From contig NZ_WOBR01000004.1 of assembly GCF_009727955.1 (NCBI RefSeq), forward strand, positions 1,303,724 to 1,367,723: DNA of 64,000 nt, in the 5' to 3' direction. Below the pieces are notes generated by a model, which saw nothing but the letters and a program-made list of their open reading frames with translations, had not been told where the DNA came from and did not search any database. This stretch comes from Aliivibrio fischeri. GTDB taxonomy: Bacteria > Pseudomonadota > Gammaproteobacteria > Enterobacterales > Vibrionaceae. The position numbers and the translations under genes were made by a program. Shown piece after piece: positions 38,169-46,919 of this stretch. Position 1 is the first letter of the stretch, and every line of letters begins with the position of its first letter.

Positions 38169-39512
38169 ATGTCTCATTCCATGCAATGGAAAACAGCCGT
38201 AAAAAGCTACATGGATAAACGTTTACTTTGGGTTTTCATGCTAGGTTGTTCTAGTGGCTTTCCTTGGGTACTTATTGGCTCGAACATGTCGGGTTGGTTA
38301 AAAGATGCTGGATTAACTCGTGCTGCTATTGGTTATTTCGGTTCAGTATTCGCGGTATATGCGATTAACTTTATGTGGGCACCACTTGTTGACCGTGTAA
38401 AGCTCCCTTTTATTGGAAATAAACTAGGCCAACGCCGTAGTTGGATCTTTGTTTGCCAAGCTATTGTTCTATTTTGTACGTTGCAAATTGCAGGATTAGA
38501 CCCTTCAAAAAATTTAATGCTAACATCAATGTTTGCACTTGCTATTGCGACTGCATCAGCGACACAAGATGTAGCCATTGATGCATTCCGTATTGATACC
38601 TTCCCAAAATCAGAATCCACTAAAATGCCTCAGGCATCAGCAATGGCCGTGATTGGTTGGTGGACTGGCTATTCATTACCTGGTTATTTAGCTTTTATTA
38701 ATGCAGATAGCATCGGATGGAATGGCGTTTACTATGGCATGGCGGGAATTGTTGGCTTATTAATGGTATTCACTCTATTAGTCGGCGAACCAAAAACCAA
38801 ACGTGATGAACTGCAACACGAAGCCGAAGAGCGTCATAATAAATTGGTTGGCTCTAAAATTGCCGCTTGGTTTACCGTAACAGTAATTGAACCATTTTAT
38901 GACTTCTTTAATCGAAACGGCGTAAAAACAGCTTGTACTCTACTATTATTCGTTTTCTTATTTAAAATTGGTGAAGCTTTTCTGGGAAGAATGTCGATCA
39001 CTTTCTATAAAGAAATCGGGTTTAGTAACGAACAAATTGGCTATTACTCTAAACTGATCGGCTGGGGAGCAACCGTATTTTTCACCCTATTAGGCAGCTT
39101 AATCAACGTTCGTTTTGGTGTAGTAAAAGGTCTAATGATTGGTGGGATCGCTATGGCTGCAAGTAATTTAATGTTTGCACTTATCGCTAATGTCGGCCCT
39201 AATGAGCACTTATTCCTAGCGACTATTATTGTTGATAACTTCACAACTGCGTTTTCAACCGTTGCCTTTGTATCCTTCTTAACCATACTTACTGGTGAAG
39301 CTTTCTCTGCGACTCAATATGCGTTACTAGCTTCATTAGGTAACTTAGGCAGAACAACATTAGCCTCTTTCAGTGGTGAGTTGGCTGACTACTTAAATAG
39401 CTGGCCTTTATTCTTTGTATTAACCGCCGTAATGGTTATTCCTAGTCTAATTATGCTGCTTATGCTTAAAGGGCATTTCAAAGCTCTTCTTGATAAGCAT
39501 CAAAGCTCTTAA
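38169..39512 (+). CDS. ampG: Muropeptide MFS permease AmpG
   Basis: The 447-residue protein has 12-14 membrane helices and begins with LLWVFMLGCSSGFPWVLIGS, typical of AmpG, followed by ATASATQDVAIDAFRID. AmpG imports GlcNAc-anhydroMurNAc peptides released by lytic transglycosylases for cell-wall recycling and, where present, beta-lactamase induction. It has a strong ribosome-binding site (AAGGAG) and its own terminator. Confidence 0.94.
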   Translation: MSHSMQWKTAVKSYMDKRLLWVFMLGCSSGFPWVLIGSNMSGWLKDAGLTRAAIGYFGSVFAVYAINFMWAPLVDRVKLPFIGNKLGQRRSWIFVCQAIVLFCTLQIAGLDPSKNLMLTSMFALAIATASATQDVAIDAFRIDTFPKSESTKMPQASAMAVIGWWTGYSLPGYLAFINADSIGWNGVYYGMAGIVGLLMVFTLLVGEPKTKRDELQHEAEERHNKLVGSKIAAWFTVTVIEPFYDFFNRNGVKTACTLLLFVFLFKIGEAFLGRMSITFYKEIGFSNEQIGYYSKLIGWGATVFFTLLGSLINVRFGVVKGLMIGGIAMAASNLMFALIANVGPNEHLFLATIIVDNFTTAFSTVAFVSFLTILTGEAFSATQYALLASLGNLGRTTLASFSGELADYLNSWPLFFVLTAVMVIPSLIMLLMLKGHFKALLDKHQSS

Positions 39513-39540
39513 AGTTCTTATACGTAACAACTGTGCTACC

Positions 39541-39567
39541 AAAGCCTCCGTTTATCGGAGGCTTTTT
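39541..39567 (+). terminator. Intrinsic terminator of ampG
   Basis: AAAGCCTCCG and CGGAGGCTTT form a perfect 10-bp stem with a five-base loop, then a T-run. Confidence 0.9.
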
Positions 39568-39606
39568 TGTTTTTGTTCACACTTTTACGTCAGAGTTTTG
39601 TCAAGT

Positions 39607-39624
39607 AAGTGATATTGATCACTT
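39607..39624 (+). promoter_or_regulatory. Candidate CRP site upstream of the Tsx-like gene
   Basis: AAGTGATATTGATCACTT is symmetrical (7-bp half-sites) and matches the CRP core TGTGA-N6-TCACA at 8 of 10 positions, as AGTGA-N6-TCACT. It is about 170 bases upstream of the start codon. E. coli tsx is CRP-activated, which fits. Confidence 0.55.
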
Positions 39625-39793
39625 AATTTTCTTAGCTCAATTTATAAACACGATCGAGATCTACATATAACATTGCTATTACATAAATTGCATTTAAAAA
39701 AGTGAACTTTCTCTATATTATTTGCGTCATTCGAGAACGATACATATCGTCCTTCTATCATTTTTTGTAATACATAACTATAGAGATACCATT

Positions 39794-40510
39794 ATGCGTA
39801 AATCACTTTTAGCTCTATCTGTTCTTGCTACAACTGTTGCTATTCCTGCTCAAGCTGAAAATCTATACACTTGGGGTAACATGAACATCAACTACCTTGA
39901 TTGGTCTAACAGCTCTAATGATGGTGGTAAAGATGATTTTGCATACCTTGAATTTGAAGGTGGTGCAGGCTTTGATTGGGGTGAACTATACGGTTTCCTT
40001 GATCTAGAAGGTCAAAAAGACAGCATGGCTGCTTCAAGCAAAGGTTCTATTACTTACAAAACTGGTCTTGGTGAATTACGCCTTTACGGTCAAACTTATT
40101 CAACAGAAAACCTAGGCTGGCATGTTCGTAACACTGTTGCTGGTGTTTCTTACAACTTTTCAGGTGAGCAATGGTTCTTTAACCCGTTCATTGGTGCTCA
40201 CTACACTAATACAAACGGTTTCTCTGATATGAACGGTGGTATGGCTGGTTGGGTTACAGGTTATAACTTTAACCTTGGCGAGCAATCTTTCTCTATCAGT
40301 AACTGGAATGAAATGGAATTTGCTCGTGATAGCGCTTATACAGCTCTATCTGGTGAAACAGATGATATTTCTTTCAACGGTGCTGTAGCGTTCTGGTGGA
40401 ATGCAACTAAACACATCACTACAGGTATTCAATACCGTTATGCTGATAATAAACTAGGTCAAGGCGATCTAGACGATGCTATCATCTACACTCTAAAATA
40501 TAACTTCTAA
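39794..40510 (+). CDS. Tsx/OmpK-family outer membrane channel
   Basis: From ATG 39794 the protein has 238 residues; an upstream TTG at 39722 is unsupported. A signal peptide (RKSLLALSVLATTVAIPAQA) precedes a beta-barrel with alternating aromatic strands and a C-terminal Phe (YTLKYNF). The family includes E. coli Tsx, a nucleoside channel, and vibrio OmpK, the KVP40 phage receptor. The sequence fits this Pfam family (Channel_Tsx), but whether it takes nucleosides cannot be read off. A CRP-like site lies upstream. Confidence 0.78.
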   Translation: MRKSLLALSVLATTVAIPAQAENLYTWGNMNINYLDWSNSSNDGGKDDFAYLEFEGGAGFDWGELYGFLDLEGQKDSMAASSKGSITYKTGLGELRLYGQTYSTENLGWHVRNTVAGVSYNFSGEQWFFNPFIGAHYTNTNGFSDMNGGMAGWVTGYNFNLGEQSFSISNWNEMEFARDSAYTALSGETDDISFNGAVAFWWNATKHITTGIQYRYADNKLGQGDLDDAIIYTLKYNF

Positions 40511-40535
40511 TCTAATTTAGAATATCTATTTGACT

Positions 40536-40566
40536 AAGGCGCTCACTATGAGCGCCTTTGTTTTTT
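40536..40566 (+). terminator. Intrinsic terminator of the Tsx-like gene
   Basis: AAGGCGCTCA and TGAGCGCCTT form a perfect 10-bp stem with a CTA loop, followed by TG and a T-run. Confidence 0.9.
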
Positions 40567-40617
40567 GTAGTAAACCAATTACACTGCTTTCATTATTTCT
40601 TCTTAATGGATTCATCT

Positions 40618-41511
40618 GTGAATATCACCATTCTTGGTCCTGGTGCAGTCGGCTCTTTATGGGCATGCTATCTGCAAAAAGCAGGACACAATGTCTGTTT
40701 ATGGACAAGAAATTCAATACCTTCTGAACAATCATTTTCATTATCAGCTAACGAAAACTCATCACACCAATTTAAGTGTAATGATAAGCAAGCCTTGATT
40801 GATTGTGATTTGCTATTAATTACGGTTAAAGCTTGGCAAGTCGAAAGTGCCTTACTCCCTTTACTTCCATTATTATCAAAAGAAACCATACTGCTGTTTA
40901 TGCATAATGGAATGGGAGCAATTGATAGCTTAAAAGAACACATTAATCACCACCCTATTTTACAAGCAACGACGACTCATGGTGCATTAAAAGAAAATAG
41001 CACTAGCGTAATCCATACAGGTTATGGAAATACCTCTGTAGGGCCATTTAACTCACTAGGTAAACAGTGTCAGTTTATTCAAGATGTATTGCATCATAGC
41101 TTAGCAAGTGTCGATTGGAACCCAGAAATTAATATCGCATTATGGAAAAAACTCGCTATCAACTGTGCAATTAACCCATTAACAGCGATTCATCAATGTA
41201 AGAATGGACAATTAGTACAACCCGATATCCATCAATATGTAATGAACATTTGCTCCGAAGTACATCAAGTTCTGCAAAAAGAAAATATTGAATGGGCACA
41301 AAATGAATTACTTTCAACGGTAACTCAAGTTATAAAAGCAACATCTGCCAATTATTCTTCAATGAATCGTGACTGTTTTTATCAACGAAAAACTGAGATT
41401 GATTTCATTACTGGCTATTTATTAAAGCGTGCTAAATTTCACGGTATTTCAGCACCTATCAATCAATCGTTATATAATCAAATTAAACAATTTGAAGAGA
41501 ACACATTATGA
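40618..41511 (+). CDS. panE: 2-dehydropantoate 2-reductase (ketopantoate reductase)
   Basis: From GTG 40618 the protein has 297 residues and begins MNITILGPGAVGSLWACYL, the NADP-binding GxGxxG Rossmann motif right at the N-terminus as in PanE. ATGGA at 40606-40610 serves as ribosome-binding site; an ATG at 40606 would add four residues but has none. LWKKLAINCAINPLTA carries the catalytic lysine. It reduces ketopantoate to pantoate in coenzyme A synthesis. Its last four bases overlap yajL. Confidence 0.9.
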   Translation: MNITILGPGAVGSLWACYLQKAGHNVCLWTRNSIPSEQSFSLSANENSSHQFKCNDKQALIDCDLLLITVKAWQVESALLPLLPLLSKETILLFMHNGMGAIDSLKEHINHHPILQATTTHGALKENSTSVIHTGYGNTSVGPFNSLGKQCQFIQDVLHHSLASVDWNPEINIALWKKLAINCAINPLTAIHQCKNGQLVQPDIHQYVMNICSEVHQVLQKENIEWAQNELLSTVTQVIKATSANYSSMNRDCFYQRKTEIDFITGYLLKRAKFHGISAPINQSLYNQIKQFEENTL

Positions 41512-42098
41512 CTAAAAAAATTCTCGTATGTATCGCACCCGGCACTGAAGAGTTAGAAGCTATTACGGTAATTGATATTCTAGAGCGTGCAAAATTTGAT
41601 GTGACCGTTGCAAGTACGGCTTTTGACGGCTCATTAACCATGAAGGCCGCACAAAGAGTGATGTTAACCGCTGATGTAAAACTCGTTGAAGTTGCTGATG
41701 AAGAGTTTGATTGTATTGTTCTACCTGGTGGATTAAAAGGCTCTGAAAATTTCAGAGACAGTACCCTACTCATTGAGATGTTAAAACAACAAAAATACGA
41801 TGAGAAATGGGTAGCTGCTATTTGTGCTGCACCAGCCATTGTTTTACAACATCATAATTTATATCCAGATGCATTAATGACTTGCTACCCAAGCTTTATG
41901 GAAACCATTCCAGAGAAAAATCGCCGTATTAAGCGTGTATTTACTGATGTGTTAAATCATTTAATCACAAGCCAAGGTCCAGGTTCGGCACTTGAGTTTG
42001 CAATGGAAATAGTAACAACGCTTGCAGGAAAAGAGCTTACAGCTAAATTAGCAGCTGATTTAGTAACACTTCCTAATCTTAATTATCATCAAGTTTAA
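41508..42098 (+). CDS. yajL: DJ-1/PfpI-family protein YajL
   Basis: The 196-residue protein has the DJ-1 fold: KKILVCIAPGTEELEA with the conserved Glu, and the nucleophile elbow AAICAAPAIVL with the reactive cysteine (about residue 106). YajL protects against electrophile and oxidative stress; deglycase and chaperone roles have been claimed and disputed. It overlaps panE by four bases (ATGA), so the two are co-translated, as panE and yajL are neighbours of thiI in E. coli. Confidence 0.92.
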   Translation: MTKKILVCIAPGTEELEAITVIDILERAKFDVTVASTAFDGSLTMKAAQRVMLTADVKLVEVADEEFDCIVLPGGLKGSENFRDSTLLIEMLKQQKYDEKWVAAICAAPAIVLQHHNLYPDALMTCYPSFMETIPEKNRRIKRVFTDVLNHLITSQGPGSALEFAMEIVTTLAGKELTAKLAADLVTLPNLNYHQV

Positions 42099-42116
42099 TT
42101 CCAATCGGTTATAAAC

Positions 42117-42150
42117 AAAAAAAGGGCGTTGAATGATCAACGCCCTTTTT
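42117..42150. terminator. Bidirectional terminator between yajL and thiI
   Basis: GGGCGTTGA (42124-42132) and TCAACGCCC (42137-42145) pair perfectly and are flanked by A- and T-runs, suiting both convergent genes. Confidence 0.9.
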
Positions 42151-42170
42151 AAATAAAAATGGTTAACTGA

Positions 42171-43619
42171 CTATGGACGGTAAACTTTTACGTTCTTGTA
42201 ACCATTCTCAATTAATAATAAAGCTTGAAGACGGCTCATCACACCGCGTTCACAGTATAATAAGTACTCTTTAGATTGGTCTAGATCACCAAACTTGGTT
42301 GCCAATTTGAAGAAAGGAATGTGAGTTACCTCAACACCATCAAGTTCTAATGGCTTTTCATCTTCTTCTTCAGCACTACGGATATCAAGAACCACAACAT
42401 CAGATCCTAGCTCAGATACCATTTCAACTTCTGGTGCTTGTTCTTGGCTTTCTTTTTCAATATCACGAATGTCCATAACTCGTGCGTTATAAACAGCTTG
42501 CTCAAGAACAGAGAAATCAAATTTCGCTTCTTCTTTCTCTAATTTTTCTTTCACCGCTTTTACTGTTGGTTTCTTAGAAATTACACCACAGTATTCAGGC
42601 ATTGTTTTCGCGAAATCTTCAGTACCAATCTCACGAGCTAAATCAATAATGTCTTCTTTATCCCAGTTAATTAGAGGACGTAGAATTAATGAATCAGTTA
42701 CATTATCAATATGGCGTAAGTTAGTTAGTGTTTGACTAGATACTTGACCTAATGCTTCACCTGTAACTAAACCTTCAATGCCAAATTTCTCAGCAACCAT
42801 GCCGCCAGCACGCATAAACATACGTTTTAAGATAACACCCATTTGGCCATCATCGACTTTCTCTAAGATCTCAGCGACAACTGGATCAAAATCAACAGAG
42901 ATAAATTTAACTTTTGCTGATGAACCGTATTTTTTCCACAAGAAGTGCGATACTTGTTTCACGCCAATCTCGTGAGCTGGGCCACCTAAATTAAAGAATA
43001 AGTAATGAACTTTTGAACCACGTTTAATGTGTAAGTAGCTTGATACACCAGAATCAAAACCACCAGAAATCAAACTTAGAACATCTTCTTGAGTACCAAG
43101 TGGAAAACCGCCTAAGCCTTTATGACGAGCAATGATCAGGTTTAATTTATCATTTGCGACTTCAAATTTTACCGTTACTTCAGGGTTCTTTAAACGAACA
43201 CTTGCACTTTCTACTGATTGGTTTAAACCGCCACCAACGTAACGCTCTAGTTCAATAGAGGTAAAGTCATGATTACCACGACGTTTAACACGCACACAGA
43301 ATGTTTTGCCTTCGATAATCTCACGATTCATTTCAAGACATTGCTCAAAAATATCATGCATGTCTGTAAAGCCTGACTGCTTAACTTCAAGTACATGGTG
43401 AATACCTGGAGTTTGCGTTAGTACCGACAATGTTACATCACGGTATTCATCACTCAGTCCTGTCACTTCGATATGATCACGACGGTTGATGACTTCAACA
43501 CCTTTGGTTTCACGCTGAATAATACTGCGTAGGTTAGATTCTAGAATACGAATAAAACGCTTACGTACTGAATCACTTTTAACAAAAACTTCTGGGTGTG
43601 GCTTAACGATAAACTTCAT
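42171..43619 (-). CDS. thiI: tRNA 4-thiouridine synthase / thiamine thiazole sulfurtransferase
   Basis: The 482-residue protein equals E. coli ThiI in length: an N-terminal THUMP domain, the PP-loop motif [14 protein letters not shown] (about residue 182), and a C-terminal rhodanese domain with the active cysteine in [10 protein letters not shown] (Cys456). It makes s4U8 in tRNA, a near-UV sensor, and helps sulfur transfer for thiazole synthesis. thiL, of the same vitamin pathway, is also in this window. Confidence 0.97.
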   Translation of the reverse strand: MKFIVKPHPEVFVKSDSVRKRFIRILESNLRSIIQRETKGVEVINRRDHIEVTGLSDEYRDVTLSVLTQTPGIHHVLEVKQSGFTDMHDIFEQCLEMNREIIEGKTFCVRVKRRGNHDFTSIELERYVGGGLNQSVESASVRLKNPEVTVKFEVANDKLNLIIARHKGLGGFPLGTQEDVLSLISGGFDSGVSSYLHIKRGSKVHYLFFNLGGPAHEIGVKQVSHFLWKKYGSSAKVKFISVDFDPVVAEILEKVDDGQMGVILKRMFMRAGGMVAEKFGIEGLVTGEALGQVSSQTLTNLRHIDNVTDSLILRPLINWDKEDIIDLAREIGTEDFAKTMPEYCGVISKKPTVKAVKEKLEKEEAKFDFSVLEQAVYNARVMDIRDIEKESQEQAPEVEMVSELGSDVVVLDIRSAEEEDEKPLELDGVEVTHIPFFKLATKFGDLDQSKEYLLYCERGVMSRLQALLLIENGYKNVKVYRP

Positions 43620-43704
43620 ATATAGACTTCACTGATGTAGGAAAACAATCAAAAGGATAGATAAGGTTGGTTCAGGACCGAATCTAAGGCGCAAGATTAT
43701 ACCG

Positions 43705-43739
43705 AAAAAAAAGGCGAGTTGCTAATTCAACTCGCCTTT
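43705..43739 (-). terminator. Intrinsic terminator of pomAB
   Basis: On the minus strand AAAGGCGAGTTG pairs with CAACTCGCCTTT around a six-base loop, then eight Us. It lies about 40 bases after the pomB stop. Confidence 0.9.
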
Positions 43740-43778
43740 CATTATTATCTTAATTAACTCTGAGCTCTTTAACTCTAA

Positions 43779-44708
43779 TTACGGTTGAGCACTAGGTACT
43801 TCATCACTCTCATGAGGTTTACCTTGCATGATACTGATTTCAACACGACGATTTCGAGCTCGGCCTTCAGCGGTTTTATTTGAAACCAATGGTTCTGTTG
43901 ACGCCATACCACGAACTCGTAGGCGGTCACTTTCAAAACCTTTAACTCTTTCCATCTCAAGAGCAACGGATACCGCTCGTTGAGCAGATAAATCCCAATT
44001 AGAACGGTAAAGCTCTGAATCTAAAGGCTGATTATCAGTATGACCTGATACGCGAATGATACCTGGAACATCTTTAACTAATTCAGCAATTTGACGAATA
44101 AGTGGACGGAACTTCGGCTGTAAAAATGCAGAGCCCGCAGGAAACGCGCCTTTTTCTCGAATTCGGATCACTAACTGTTGACCTAAATTCTCAACTTCAA
44201 TCGCCCCTTCACTTATCTCACGCTCGAGTGCTTTTTTAATCGTATCTTCTAACTCTTGTTGACTTTGAGTTTGACTTTCAGATTCTGAATTACTTTGAGC
44301 ACTCGTTTGTGTCGAGTTAGATGGTGACTCACCACCAGTCTGCTTACCCGCTTCTCGTTTAGTACCACCAGCACGATCCGATTCTCCATCATGAAAATCT
44401 AATGTTTTCTGCGGAATATCAATTGTCTGTTGCATGATAACTTCGATAGGCGTTGGCTCTGGTCGTCCCGGGCGGAATTCTTGAGCAATAACGCTAGTGC
44501 CTTTTGGTATGTCTTTTACTTCTAAAACATTTTGCACGCCAAAAGCAAACTTCATCGAACCTGCAATCTGCTTAAACTTCAATACATCCATTTCTGAGAA
44601 CGAAAGTAATAGAACGAAAAAACACATTAATAATGTTGCTAAATCAGCAAATGTTGCCATCCATAAGGGGGCACCAGGAGGACATTTGCAGTCGTTTTCA
44701 TCTTCCAT
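43779..44708 (-). CDS. pomB: Flagellar stator protein PomB
   Basis: The 309-residue protein has a short cytoplasmic N-terminus, one membrane helix with the ion-binding aspartate in ATFADLATLLMCFFVLLLSF (about residue 23), a plug/linker, and a C-terminal OmpA-like peptidoglycan-binding domain (VSGHTDNQPLDSELYRSNWD). Vibrio PomB partners with PomA as the Na+-driven polar flagellar stator. Residues 120-155 are rich in Ser, Gln and Glu and look disordered. It is 15 bases after pomA. Confidence 0.95.
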   Translation of the reverse strand: MEDENDCKCPPGAPLWMATFADLATLLMCFFVLLLSFSEMDVLKFKQIAGSMKFAFGVQNVLEVKDIPKGTSVIAQEFRPGRPEPTPIEVIMQQTIDIPQKTLDFHDGESDRAGGTKREAGKQTGGESPSNSTQTSAQSNSESESQTQSQQELEDTIKKALEREISEGAIEVENLGQQLVIRIREKGAFPAGSAFLQPKFRPLIRQIAELVKDVPGIIRVSGHTDNQPLDSELYRSNWDLSAQRAVSVALEMERVKGFESDRLRVRGMASTEPLVSNKTAEGRARNRRVEISIMQGKPHESDEVPSAQP

Positions 44709-44723
44709 TAGTGACTCCCAGTC

Positions 44724-45488
44724 TTATTCTTCGCCAGTATCGACAACACGTTTTTTCTCGTTTAAGTAGTTACGTAAATAACTATCAATAACGCGAGGGT
44801 TTTGACCATCTTGAATCGCTAAAATGCCATCAAGAATTAAACGGCGATTCAATTTTTCTTGTTCTTTACGTAATTCAAGTTTATGAGCAATAGGGAATGC
44901 CACCATGTTTGAAATAACAGAACCGTATAATGTTGTTAATAGAGCAACCGCCATCGCAGGACCGATAGATTTAGGATCGTCCATGTTTGATAACATACCA
45001 ACCAAGCCTACTAAGGTACCAATCATACCCATCGCAGGAGCTACATCGCCAAAAGCGGTAAATACACCAACACCACGTTCATGACGCTCATTCGTTAATG
45101 CAATGTCTTTCTGTAAAGTTGCTTTTACAACTTCAGCATCATGACCATCAACCAGTAAATCAATACCTTTTTGCATAAAAGAGTTACTGATCTCTTTTTC
45201 TTCTAATGCTAAGAAACCACCTTTACGAGCCGCATCAGCCATTTCAACAATAGTTACAATAAGATCAACAGGTTCATCTGTTTTAAAAATAAAGGCTTTA
45301 CCGGCAATTTTACCCGCGCCAAAAAATTGGCCCACGGTAAATTTCATCAAAACAACAAAAATTGAACCACCAACTACGATTAAAACCGATGTTGTGTCCA
45401 TAAAAATGGCTAAACCACCAGCCAGTACCATTGCCATGATAATAAATGCAAAACTACCAACTAGGCCTATTAACGTTGCTAAATCCAC
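44724..45488 (-). CDS. pomA: Flagellar stator protein PomA
   Basis: The 254-residue protein has four membrane helices: two near the N-terminus, and two late ones in GVFTAFGDVAPAMGMIGTLV and PAMAVALLTTLYGSVISNMV. Charged residues of the cytoplasmic loop would contact FliG. With PomB it forms the Na+-driven stator. A sigma28-like promoter lies about 90 bases upstream. Confidence 0.96.
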   Translation of the reverse strand: MDLATLIGLVGSFAFIIMAMVLAGGLAIFMDTTSVLIVVGGSIFVVLMKFTVGQFFGAGKIAGKAFIFKTDEPVDLIVTIVEMADAARKGGFLALEEKEISNSFMQKGIDLLVDGHDAEVVKATLQKDIALTNERHERGVGVFTAFGDVAPAMGMIGTLVGLVGMLSNMDDPKSIGPAMAVALLTTLYGSVISNMVAFPIAHKLELRKEQEKLNRRLILDGILAIQDGQNPRVIDSYLRNYLNEKKRVVDTGEE

Positions 45489-45766
45489 AGAGCGCTCCCC
45501 TATATGCTGCTTGTGTTTACTTACAATGTGCTAAGCAAAATTTAAGCCATAAAATCATATCGCTTTTTTGCCGCTTATTTCTTATCGACCAAAGCCTTGG
45601 ATGGTTTAATTTTTTTGTATAAAAAGATTCACTCCATTAAAATATCGATTGAAAAGTAGCCCTTAATCACTAAATTTTACTTTTATACGTGACTTTCTCA
45701 CCTGTTCAATTGACCCTCACCTCTCTCTGAGTTACCTTTCTTGGATCTTTTTAAGAGTGAATCATT
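45489..45766. other. Divergent intergenic region between pomA and xseB
   Basis: This 278-base gap holds the sigma28-like promoter for pomAB. I saw no clear sigma70 promoter for xseB and no ORF. Confidence 0.5.
45582..45608 (-). promoter_or_regulatory. Candidate sigma28 (FliA) promoter of pomAB
   Basis: On the minus strand TAAACCAT, 11 bases, then GTCGATAA. Consensus is TAAAGTTT-N11-GCCGATAA: the spacing is exact, the -10 matches at 7 of 8 and the -35 keeps TAAA. Stator genes are late class flagellar genes in Vibrio, which fits. Confidence 0.6.
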
Positions 45767-46009
45767 ATGGCTGTAAAAAAACCTGAAAATTTATCGTTTG
45801 AAGCGGCAATAGAAGAACTAGATTCTGTCGTCAATCAACTTGAAAGTGGTGACTTGCCACTCGAAGATGCATTGAAGAAGTTTGAACGAGGTATTTCTTT
45901 AGCAAGAGCAGGACAAGAAAAATTAACTCAAGCAGAGCAACGAGTTGAAATTCTTCTTCAAGCAGACGATAACGCAGAACTAACGCCTTTTGATGGACAA
46001 GATGACTGA
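45767..46009 (+). CDS. xseB: Exodeoxyribonuclease VII small subunit
   Basis: The 80-residue protein matches Xse[22 protein letters not shown] and [19 protein letters not shown]. It forms a helical hairpin that clusters on XseA; the enzyme degrades single-stranded DNA. It is the first gene of the xseB-ispA-dxs unit, as in many gammaproteobacteria, and overlaps ispA by eight bases. Confidence 0.95.
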   Translation: MAVKKPENLSFEAAIEELDSVVNQLESGDLPLEDALKKFERGISLARAGQEKLTQAEQRVEILLQADDNAELTPFDGQDD

Positions 46010-46898
46010 TTCACTAAAACAACAACTGACTTTTTTTCAAAATAGAAACATTGAACAATTGAATCAATGGATTGAAAAAATCGAAATACAGCAACAACCA
46101 TTAACAGAAGCAATGAAATATTCGCTTTTGTTAGGTGGCAAACGAGCTCGACCATATTTAGTTTATATCACAGCACAAATGCTTGGCATTAAAGCTGAAT
46201 TTGCCGATAGTGCAGCCGCAGCTATTGAATGTGTCCACTCTTATTCATTGATCCATGATGACTTACCAGCAATGGATAATGATGATCTTCGTCGTGGTCA
46301 TGCGACTTGTCATATTAAATTTGATGAAGCTACTGCCATTCTAGCTGGTGATGCATTACAAACTCTTGCTTTTGAAATATTAGCCAATGGTCAATTAAGT
46401 GACGATGCCGAAACATCACGCATCGATATGATCCGTGTATTATCAAAAGCATCAGGCGCATCAGGTATGTGCATGGGACAATCGTTAGATTTAGAAGCCG
46501 AAGGCAAAAAAGTGGACCTTGTTTCACTTGAACGCATCCATGCAAATAAAACCGGCGCCCTGATTAAGTGTGCAATTCAACTTGGTGCACTTTGTGCAGG
46601 TGAGAAAGGCAAAGCTATTCTTCCTCAGTTAGAAGTTTATGCCGACGCTATTGGTCTCGCCTTTCAAGTACAAGATGATATCTTAGATATTATTAGTGAT
46701 ACTGAAACTCTCGGAAAACCACAGGGTTCTGATCTAGAATTAGATAAAAGTACCTATCCTGCTTTACTTGGCCTTGAAGGCGCTAAACATAAAGCAGAAC
46801 AACTGTATCAAACAGCAATTGAAGCATTAAACGACATCCCTTATAACACGGATGCAATGCAAGCGTTCGCCCAATACGTCATTGAGCGTAAAAACTAA
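46002..46898 (+). CDS. ispA: (2E,6E)-Farnesyl diphosphate synthase
   Basis: From ATG 46002 the protein has 298 residues. Prenyltransferase motifs are present: [11 protein letters not shown], the first Asp-rich motif [14 protein letters not shown], the second DDILD, and KTGALI between them. It condenses dimethylallyl and isopentenyl diphosphates to the C15 product. An in-frame ATG at 45993 has no ribosome-binding site. It overlaps xseB and lies 21 bases before dxs, linking two isoprenoid steps. Confidence 0.96.
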   Translation: MTDSLKQQLTFFQNRNIEQLNQWIEKIEIQQQPLTEAMKYSLLLGGKRARPYLVYITAQMLGIKAEFADSAAAAIECVHSYSLIHDDLPAMDNDDLRRGHATCHIKFDEATAILAGDALQTLAFEILANGQLSDDAETSRIDMIRVLSKASGASGMCMGQSLDLEAEGKKVDLVSLERIHANKTGALIKCAIQLGALCAGEKGKAILPQLEVYADAIGLAFQVQDDILDIISDTETLGKPQGSDLELDKSTYPALLGLEGAKHKAEQLYQTAIEALNDIPYNTDAMQAFAQYVIERKN

Positions 46899-46919
46899 AA
46901 CAGATAAGCGCTAACTACT

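Noticed and set aside
39722-39793. N-terminal extension of the Tsx-like gene from TTG 39722
   Set aside because: It would put hydrophobic residues before a clear signal peptide and overlaps likely promoter sequence; ATG 39794 is better.
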